The notes beneath the pieces were generated by a model. That model did not search any database, was not told the DNA's origin, and saw nothing but the letters and a program-made list of their open reading frames with translations. Below are positions 42,346 through 47,692 of a DNA stretch of 47,692 nucleotides, in pieces. Origin of the DNA: Spirochaetales bacterium (GTDB lineage: Bacteria; Spirochaetota; Spirochaetia; DAHUYW01); assembly GCA_027306915.1 (NCBI GenBank), contig DAHUYW010000033.1:1-47692 (forward strand), read 5' to 3'. The first letter of the stretch is position 1, and every line of letters begins with the position of its first letter. Made by a program: the position numbers and the translations under genes.

Positions 42346-44046
42346 TCACTTCCGCAGCGATGCTCGGCTGAACTTCCGCAGCATCTCTTGGGCATGGGTA
42401 AGGGAAACCTCGCCAAGGCTGTCGCCGGCAAGCATTCGGGCGATTTCCTTGACTCGGGCTTCCTTGCTGACGCTCTCGACCCCCGTGTAAGTGCGGTTGT
42501 CCTTCACGAACTTCTCCACCTTGAGGTGATTATCGGCACGGGCCGCGATGGTTGCAAGATGGGTGATGCAAAGCACCTGTTTTCGACGGGCAAGCTCCTG
42601 GAGGTGCTCCCCAACCGCCACGGCAACCTCACCCCCGATCCCAGTATCGATCTCGTCGAATATCAACGAGCCAATCTGATCCGCCTCCGCGATGACCGAC
42701 TTAATGGCAAGCATAATCCGGGAGAGCTCACCTCCCGATGCGATCGAGCGAAGCGGTTTAGGCGGCTCGCCCGGGTTTGCCGAGATAAGAAGCTCGATCT
42801 GGTCGATCCCATGCGGGCCGCAGGTTGGCTTGCCCTCCTCCGAGACCCTGCGGCGGAGGTCCACCGAAAAGATCGCCTTGGGCATGCCGAGCGCTCTCAG
42901 ACGCTCCTGAACCAGCGCGGTCAGACGGCCGGCGGCCTCCTTGCGCTTAGCGGAGAGATCCAGGGCAACCTGCAGTACCGACTTCTCCCTCTCCGCGATT
43001 TCCCGCTGGAGCTTTTCTTTGTCTTCCTGCCAGGTCTCCATGCTCGCAAGCTGCTCGCGACTTTCGCTTGCGTACTTCAGAACCTCTTCGATCGAATCGC
43101 CATACTTCTTTTCAAGGCGATGGATAAGCGTCAACCGCTCCTCGCACTCCTCAAGCCGATCGGGCCGGAATTGAACGCCAAGCTGGTATTTCCGAACCTC
43201 TTCGACGACGTCCTCGACCTCGAAGAAGGCGTCCTCGAGACGCTTCGCGAGGCCGGCGAGCTCCGGGTTGATGGCGATAATCCCTTCCATTGCCGACCGG
43301 GCCTCGCGGAGAGAGGAGAGGCTGCCGCGCTTGCTTTCGGCGGTGTTTTCATTGAACTGCTCGAGGAGCGTGTAGAGCCGTTCGTATTGGGAGAGAATGC
43401 GCTTCTCCTGATCGAGCTCTTCCTCCTCGCCCGAACGGAGCCCAGCCTCTTCGATCTCCTTCACCGCGAAGGAAAGGATGTCCATCTCGCGCAGCTGAGT
43501 CCTTTCGCTCGTGAGCATCTTCTCGTAGCGCTTCTTCACCGCCGTGAGCGCTTGAAAGTCCTCGAAGAGCTTGGCGGCCAGCGCCTCGGTATCGCCGAAG
43601 CGGTCGAGGAGGATCCGCTGGTTGTCCGGGTCGAGGAGCGATTGGTGCTCGTGTTGGCCATGAACGTCAAAAAGCAGGGCGGTGATCGCCTCCAGATCTG
43701 CGCGCGTCGCGGGCGTCGATTGGATGAAGAGAGAGCCGCGTCCTCCGCGCTTGAGAACCCTCCGAATGATGATCGAACCGTCCTCGGCCTCGATCGCATG
43801 CTCGGCAAGCCACTTGAGCGCCTGCGGATTCTCTCCAACCTTGACGACACCGGTGACAACCGATTCTTCCGCACCGGTGCGAATGGATTCGGGGTCCCCC
43901 TTCGCCCCGAGAAGCAGGCCCAGGGCCCCGATCAGAATCGATTTGCCGGCGCCAGTTTCGCCAGTAAGTACGTTGAAGCCGTCTCCAAATCGTACCGTGG
44001 CGCGGTCGATGAGGGCATAGTTCTGGACCGAAAGCTCCTCAAGCAT
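42346..44046 (-). CDS. recN: DNA repair protein RecN
   Basis: RecN is an SMC-like ATPase acting early in double-strand break repair. The 566-residue product has an N-terminal Walker A (LTGETGAGKSILIGALGLLL), the RecN motif VHGQHEHQSLLDP, two long coiled-coil arms (about residues 155-360), and a C-terminal head with the ABC signature region IASGGELSRIMLAIK and Walker B SLIFDEIDTGIGG. It overlaps the nadK stop by 8 nt. Confidence 0.98.
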   Translation of the reverse strand: MLEELSVQNYALIDRATVRFGDGFNVLTGETGAGKSILIGALGLLLGAKGDPESIRTGAEESVVTGVVKVGENPQALKWLAEHAIEAEDGSIIIRRVLKRGGRGSLFIQSTPATRADLEAITALLFDVHGQHEHQSLLDPDNQRILLDRFGDTEALAAKLFEDFQALTAVKKRYEKMLTSERTQLREMDILSFAVKEIEEAGLRSGEEEELDQEKRILSQYERLYTLLEQFNENTAESKRGSLSSLREARSAMEGIIAINPELAGLAKRLEDAFFEVEDVVEEVRKYQLGVQFRPDRLEECEERLTLIHRLEKKYGDSIEEVLKYASESREQLASMETWQEDKEKLQREIAEREKSVLQVALDLSAKRKEAAGRLTALVQERLRALGMPKAIFSVDLRRRVSEEGKPTCGPHGIDQIELLISANPGEPPKPLRSIASGGELSRIMLAIKSVIAEADQIGSLIFDEIDTGIGGEVAVAVGEHLQELARRKQVLCITHLATIAARADNHLKVEKFVKDNRTYTGVESVSKEARVKEIARMLAGDSLGEVSLTHAQEMLRKFSRASLRK

Positions 44047-44890
44047 CAGGACCTCCAGCCCACTTCAGCTTGGCCCGGAGCACATCGTAGAAATTGCGCT
44101 TGTCCGATCGGACGATGAGTGCCCGGTAGTCAGCCTGCTTGACCTCGACGATGTCCCCGACCACAAGGGGGCAAACTACCTGCCCGTCGAGGGTGAGGTT
44201 TACATCCGCCTTCTGTTCCTCCACCACAATGGAAATCGTGTTGTGGCCGGGAACGACCAGAGGACGGTTTGAAAGCGTGAAGGGGCTCACGGGCACCAAG
44301 ACCATCGCATCCATCTCGGGCGAGAGGATCGGCCCGCCGGCCGCCATGGAATAGGCAGTGGAACCGGTCGGAGAGGCGACGAGGACTCCGTCGGCGCGAT
44401 AGCGTCCAAGCTCAGTGTCGGAGATGCTCACGTCGAGCCTGACCACCTTCGAGACATTGTGAGCGCTGATGAGCGCATCGTTCAGGGCGCAATAGGGACC
44501 GACAAGGGCGCCGTTGCGGCGGACCGAGACTGCAAGCATCAGGCGCTCGCTCACACCGAGCTCCCCGGAGGTGTACCGTTCGAAGGCAGTCTTCCATTCC
44601 AGTTTCGAGACCTCGGTTATGAATCCAAAATCTCCAATGTTCACCGCGAGGATGGGAACCCGCCGGGAGGCAAGAAGTCGCGCGGAGAAAAGAACGGTTC
44701 CGTCCCCCCCGAGCGAAAGCGCCAGATCGATGTCGCCCTCCAAGTGGGGAACCTCGGGCTTTCCCTTGAAGCCTAACAACCGAGCCTCGATGCCCTTCGC
44801 TTCAAGGTATTCCCGGATAGCAGTCACGAGCTCGCCCGAATCACTCTTCAGCATGTTCGCGACGATCAGAGCACTTTTGACTGTCCGCAT
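44039..44890 (-). CDS. nadK: NAD kinase
   Basis: NadK phosphorylates NAD to NADP. I choose the ATG giving MRTVKSALIVANMLKSDSG because it restores normal length (283 residues); the frame is open upstream only through the DegT-like gene. Motifs: GGDGT at residues 61-65, ALNDALISAHN (NE/D motif), and YRADGVLVASPTGSTAYSM. The start is 23 nt after the preceding gene. The association with recN is common in bacteria. Confidence 0.97.
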   Translation of the reverse strand: MRTVKSALIVANMLKSDSGELVTAIREYLEAKGIEARLLGFKGKPEVPHLEGDIDLALSLGGDGTVLFSARLLASRRVPILAVNIGDFGFITEVSKLEWKTAFERYTSGELGVSERLMLAVSVRRNGALVGPYCALNDALISAHNVSKVVRLDVSISDTELGRYRADGVLVASPTGSTAYSMAAGGPILSPEMDAMVLVPVSPFTLSNRPLVVPGHNTISIVVEEQKADVNLTLDGQVVCPLVVGDIVEVKQADYRALIVRSDKRNFYDVLRAKLKWAGGPDA

Positions 44891-44913
44891 AGTTCCGTGT
44901 CCGTCTCCGAGGC

Positions 44914-45936
44914 TCACGGCAGCGTAGAAAGCACCTTCGCGACGTGCGCCGAGTTTTGCCTGCCCAACGATGGATAGAGCGGAAAAAGCACGCAACGGAG
45001 AAAGAGCGCCCGCGCGTTGGGCAGCTGTGCGTTCTCGAAATCGAGCCTCGAAGCGATTGTACCTTGAAAACCCGCAACTGTCTCGACTCCCTTCTTGCGG
45101 GCGTATTGGACTACCTCTTTCATTCCTCCCGATAGAAGGACCGGAAACGAAAACCAGATGTTCTCGCTGTCGCCGATCGGAACAAGGCCCTTGTGTCGAG
45201 TCTTCATCAAGGCCTGTTGGTAGACCTGGGCGATCTCCTTCCGACGCTGAATGAACTGCTCGACCGCTCCAAGCTGAATGAGCCCGAGGGCGGCATTCAT
45301 GTCTGCGAGAAGGTATGAATGCGGAAGGCTCTGCGTCACTTGCCTCAGCTCCGCAAGCTCCTTCTTTCCCGCGGCAAGCAGGAGCGCTCCACCGCCACTT
45401 GTGATGATGTCCTCCTGCTCGAGCCCGACTATCGCGTAGCGCCCGTAGCTGCCGCATCGTCTCTCGCCGACGTTGGCGCCGAAGGAAGTCGAGATGTCCT
45501 CGATGAGCGGCACCCCGAGCGCCGCAAGCGCCTCCATGTCAGGCGTGAATCCGACAGAGGTGGTTACTATCATCGCGGCGGGCTGCTCCCCGAGCAAGCG
45601 CTCGGCCTCCGGAGCCGAGAGTGCACCGTTCTCCGCATTCACATCCACGTAAAGGGGCACCAGTTCCCTCTCGGCCATGACGTCTGCGTAGAAGGCGGGT
45701 GCGAGCGGCGAGATCACCACTTTTGATCCTGGCCCTATCGCCATCGCGTCGAGGGCAAGATGCACTGCGCGGCTATGCTCCCGCAGGGCAATCCCTCCCG
45801 CCAGACCGAGGTAACTCGCCGCCTCCGAGGCCAACCTCCGGGCCTGCTCGCCATGCGCAAGGCTGTCGGAAACCATGCAGGTGAGGACGGCGTCCATATC
45901 CTTTCGTCGAATTGAGGGCTTGAACACCGGTATCAT
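44914..45936 (-). CDS. DegT/DnrJ/EryC1-like protein lacking the PLP lysine
   Basis: The family holds PLP-dependent sugar aminotransferases. The 340-residue product has the fold's landmarks: MIPVFKPSIRRKDMDAVLTC at the start, a cofactor-region acidic PLIEDISTSFGANV (Asp147), and the domain boundary near residue 215. At the site of the Schiff-base lysine (K in xxKNITxGEGG) it reads LEQEDIITSGGG, so Glu175 replaces Lys. Without it, transamination is not expected. It may be a binding protein or a reduced-PLP-type dehydratase relative. The gene sits between cheW and nadK. Confidence 0.8.
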   Translation of the reverse strand: MIPVFKPSIRRKDMDAVLTCMVSDSLAHGEQARRLASEAASYLGLAGGIALREHSRAVHLALDAMAIGPGSKVVISPLAPAFYADVMAERELVPLYVDVNAENGALSAPEAERLLGEQPAAMIVTTSVGFTPDMEALAALGVPLIEDISTSFGANVGERRCGSYGRYAIVGLEQEDIITSGGGALLLAAGKKELAELRQVTQSLPHSYLLADMNAALGLIQLGAVEQFIQRRKEIAQVYQQALMKTRHKGLVPIGDSENIWFSFPVLLSGGMKEVVQYARKKGVETVAGFQGTIASRLDFENAQLPNARALFLRCVLFPLYPSLGRQNSAHVAKVLSTLP

Positions 45937-45958
45937 GATATTCGGTGAGTGGCTGCGC

Positions 45959-46438
45959 TCAACTCGCGATCCGTCCGAGTTGCTGAAGTTCCTTGGGATT
46001 GAAGAGCCGCTGTATGTTCAGAATGATGAGGTAGCCGTTCTTTTCATTGATGACGCCTTGAATGTACTCCGCACCGATTCCCGTCATCATTTGGGGAGGA
46101 GGCTGAATCTGTTTCGCCTGAGCAGTGACGACTCTCGAGACCTTGTCGATGACTACGCCCAGCTCCCGACCGCCAAGGTCGATAATGATGAACCCGCTCA
46201 GAAGGCGATCGTCCTCGTTGAGGAGGGCGCGCTTGAGCTGGAAGCGCTTGTGGAGATTGATGATGGGGATGATGTCTCCCCGAAGGTTGAAGATACCCTC
46301 TACGTACGACGGTGCATTGGGGATTGGTCGCACCTCCTGAATGCGCACGATCTCGCGCACATCCATGATGTCGATCCCGTAATGCTCTTCGCCAAGCTGG
46401 AACGTAACAAGTTGGATCTGCTTCTCGGATTCGGCCAT
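45959..46438 (-). CDS. cheW: Chemotaxis coupling protein CheW
   Basis: CheW links chemoreceptors to the CheA kinase. The 159-residue product has two SH3-like CheW subdomains: IQLVTFQLGEEHYGIDIMDV with the RPIPNAPSYVEGIFNLRGDI segment, and the later ELGVVIDKVSRVV. It lies 22 nt ahead of the DegT-like gene and 53 nt after uspA. No cheA or receptor gene is in the window. Confidence 0.97.
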   Translation of the reverse strand: MAESEKQIQLVTFQLGEEHYGIDIMDVREIVRIQEVRPIPNAPSYVEGIFNLRGDIIPIINLHKRFQLKRALLNEDDRLLSGFIIIDLGGRELGVVIDKVSRVVTAQAKQIQPPPQMMTGIGAEYIQGVINEKNGYLIILNIQRLFNPKELQQLGRIAS

Positions 46439-46453
46439 TGGCGCTCCTACTAC

Positions 46454-46482
46454 ACCTTAGTTCAGTTGCAGGGCTTTGGCAA
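46454..46482 (-). promoter_or_regulatory. Candidate promoter ahead of cheW
   Basis: TTGCCA-N17-TAAGGT in the 53-nt gap between uspA and cheW on the minus strand. The -35 match is 5/6; the -10 is weak (3/6). It would give a 5' leader of only about 10 nt. Confidence 0.25.
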
Positions 46483-46491
46483 TAGGGCCTT

Positions 46492-47349
46492 CTAGTAGAC
46501 AATGAGGACAGGTACGGTACTCTTCCGCAAAAGATGGGCGGTCGTTGTGCCAAGGATGTAGGCCTTTATCTTGTGCTTCCCGTAGGCCCCCGTCAGAATC
46601 AGGTCGGTTCCTTCGCGCTCGGCCAGGTCAATCACGGAAAGGTTCGGCTCGTCCGAGCGCCGAATCAGGCGGGCGGTGATTCCGTGGTTCTTGAGAAGCG
46701 TAACCTCTTCGATCGCGCTGTCGGGAGCCTCGGGTTCTTCCACTTCGAAGAGGACAAAGTCCTCTGCAAGATCTTTCATTGCATTAACGTAGAAGCGGAG
46801 TGCGTTTTCCGAAGTCCTCCCCCCGTCATAGACGGAAAGGACGCGCTTAATTTCCTGGCGGCGGGCCGGAACGACGAGTATCGGAAGCGGTGCGGTGCGC
46901 ACTAGATCCTCGGTGGTTGATCCAACGATAGCCCTGCGGTATTGGGCGTTCTCTCCCTTCTGGCCGACAACGAGCACGTCACCCGACCTTCCCTCCGCGC
47001 ACAGCTCTGCGGTCGGGAATCCTTCCCGAATGACGGAAGATCCCGAAACCCCCATCTTCTCGCATCGATCGAGGCAAATCTCCAGACATCTCTTTGCGAA
47101 TGCGCGGAGGTCCTCCCCGATACGGGCATAGTAGTCTTTGAGGTTCGGGTCGAGGGGGAGATAGATGCGCTCGAGTGAGATGTCGAAGGAGCTTCCGGTG
47201 TAAACTATTGGAACCTCGGTCTTGCGGGAATCGACCACGTAGACGCACTTGATTGAAGCCCCGGTCCGGCGCGATAGCTGCAGCGCCTGTTCGAAGGCTT
47301 CGAACGAAGCGGGTGAACCGTCGACGCCAACGACCAGCTGCTCCATCAT
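46492..47349 (-). CDS. Tandem universal stress protein (UspA family)
   Basis: This 285-residue protein has two UspA-type domains. The first (about residues 1-162) starts LVVGVDGSPASFEAFEQALQ and ends TAPLPILVVP. The second starts near residue 165 and ends KSTVPVLIVY. The second keeps the G-2x-G-9x-G(S/T) ATP-binding pattern (TGAYGKHKIKAYILGTT); the first has a similar loop with one residue more (GQKGENAQYRRAIVGST). The ATG-ATG start follows AAGGAG. Its stress signal is unknown; its gene lies just downstream of a 5S rRNA. Confidence 0.93.
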   Translation of the reverse strand: MMEQLVVGVDGSPASFEAFEQALQLSRRTGASIKCVYVVDSRKTEVPIVYTGSSFDISLERIYLPLDPNLKDYYARIGEDLRAFAKRCLEICLDRCEKMGVSGSSVIREGFPTAELCAEGRSGDVLVVGQKGENAQYRRAIVGSTTEDLVRTAPLPILVVPARRQEIKRVLSVYDGGRTSENALRFYVNAMKDLAEDFVLFEVEEPEAPDSAIEEVTLLKNHGITARLIRRSDEPNLSVIDLAEREGTDLILTGAYGKHKIKAYILGTTTAHLLRKSTVPVLIVY

Positions 47350-47374
47350 GGCCGATTAGGCTCCTTTGCGAAGT

Positions 47375-47403
47375 ATCGTAATACGATTGATGAAATTCAG
47401 CAA
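47375..47403 (-). promoter_or_regulatory. Candidate sigma-70 promoter of uspA
   Basis: TTGCTG-N17-TACGAT on the minus strand, in an AT-rich patch about 25 nt before the first uspA ATG. Matches are 3/6 and 4/6, with ideal spacing. Confidence 0.35.
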
Positions 47404-47580
47404 CCGAAAACTCGGCTCTCGCGAAGAGCGCGCCCTCTCGGAACCTCCCCGCGGAAATGCTTGGCCTCTCGGCGTTTCACCTGCGGTGAGCCGCCTTCCG
47501 GCCCCCGCACGCCGAAGCCGGCGTGATTGGGGCAGCCGGGCGTTTTTTCGGTCGGCTCCAAACGGTCCGCATGAGCCGCC
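47404..47580. other. Intergenic region between uspA promoter and rRNA terminator
   Basis: No gene that I can support. A 7-bp hairpin CACGCCG-AAGC-CGGCGTG lies at 47508-47525, without a T-run after it on either strand. The sequence is GC-rich with short CTCTCGG repeats. Confidence 0.4.
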
Positions 47581-47605
47581 AAAAACAAAAAGCCTCCGGG
47601 CAGGC
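47581..47605 (-). terminator. Rho-independent terminator after the 5S rRNA
   Basis: On the minus strand GCCT-GCCCGG-AGGC forms a 4-bp GC-rich stem with a 6-nt loop, followed by TTTTTGTTTTT. A second stem (TTTGCC/GGCAAA, about 47647-47663) lies directly after the 5S end. Confidence 0.75.
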
Positions 47606-47670
47606 ACCCTACCTTGCAAGAACGCGACGTGGCTTGCGGGTCTTTTTTTGCCGTTCGGGCAAAGAAAATG

Positions 47671-47692
47671 CCTGGCAACGTCCTACTCTCCC
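47671..47692 (-). rRNA. 5S ribosomal RNA, 3' end only
   Basis: The last 22 nt of the window, read on the minus strand, begin GGGAGAGTAGGACG and end TTGCCAGG, the conserved 3' end of bacterial 5S rRNA. The rest lies beyond the right edge. A ribosomal RNA operon on the minus strand should continue there. Confidence 0.85.

Noticed and set aside
42247..44118. 623-codon open frame on the plus strand opposite recN
   Set aside because: Same reason: antisense of a certain gene, low-complexity Leu/Glu/Arg product, no ribosome binding site or family match.
44891..45457. Upstream extension of the nadK frame
   Set aside because: It overlaps the DegT-like gene in another frame; NAD kinase length and start pattern fit the ATG at 44890.
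47641..47663. Plus-strand T-run and hairpin as a terminator for rightward transcription
   Set aside because: The T-run precedes the stem in the plus direction, so it cannot act as a plus-strand terminator; no plus-strand gene leads into it.

Overview
The window is about 60% GC and carries one long, almost unbroken block of minus-strand genes from roughly 36.9 kb down to the left edge, with a shorter mixed segment on the right. Gene content and order point to a spirochaete with periplasmic flagella. The signs are a FliY-type switch protein with a CheC-like middle, an FlbB-type flagellar collar protein, an FlgE with the Lys/Cys pair used for lysinoalanine cross-linking, FlbD, a spirochaete-type FlhF N-terminus (MEYFTEQ), and an FtsZ-DprA-TopA-HslVU-flgB gene string. 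The GC content fits the free-living high-GC Spirochaeta-like lineages better than Borrelia or most treponemes. I cannot name the species.

Right segment (47.7 to 37.5 kb). The 3' end of a 5S rRNA and its terminator lie at the right edge on the minus strand. They are followed by a tandem UspA protein and a likely operon: cheW, a DegT-like protein, nadK, recN and an uncharacterised 278-residue protein. A plus-strand cytidine deaminase sits back to back with a minus-strand SAM methyltransferase. Next come a DUF4912 protein and a GH57 (DUF1957) family protein behind their own candidate promoter, and a 79-residue plus-strand protein that diverges from mraZ.

Division block (36.9 to 27.3 kb). mraZ, rsmH, ftsL, murF, mraY, ftsW, ftsQ, ftsA, ftsZ and xerD are joined by 1 to 8 nt overlaps or very short gaps. 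The promoter region ahead of mraZ has a clear set of 10-bp MraZ-box repeats. ftsI, murC, murD, murE and murG, common in this cluster in other bacteria, are absent.

Chromosome/protease bridge (27.3 to 21.2 kb). dprA, topA, xerC, hslV and hslU follow, in the same relative order seen in Bacillus upstream of its flagellar operon.

Flagellar block (21.1 kb to left edge). The order is flgB, flgC, fliE, fliF, fliG, fliH, fliI, fliJ, flbB, fliK, flgD, flgE, flbD, fliL, fliM, fliY, fliO, fliP, fliQ, fliR, flhB, flhA and flhF (cut by the window edge). Together they encode rod, MS ring, C ring/switch, hook and the whole type III export apparatus. motA and motB, usually between flbD and fliL in spirochaetes, are missing; only 95 nt lie there.

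The most interesting items are the conserved FlgE cross-linking residues, the loss of motAB from its usual place, a GH57 protein whose nucleophile Glu is Asp, a DegT-family protein without the PLP lysine, a sigma-28-like promoter ahead of flgB, and two small or uncharacterised conserved-looking proteins. I did not find a mobile element, CRISPR array, tRNA or a clearly new multi-gene system.
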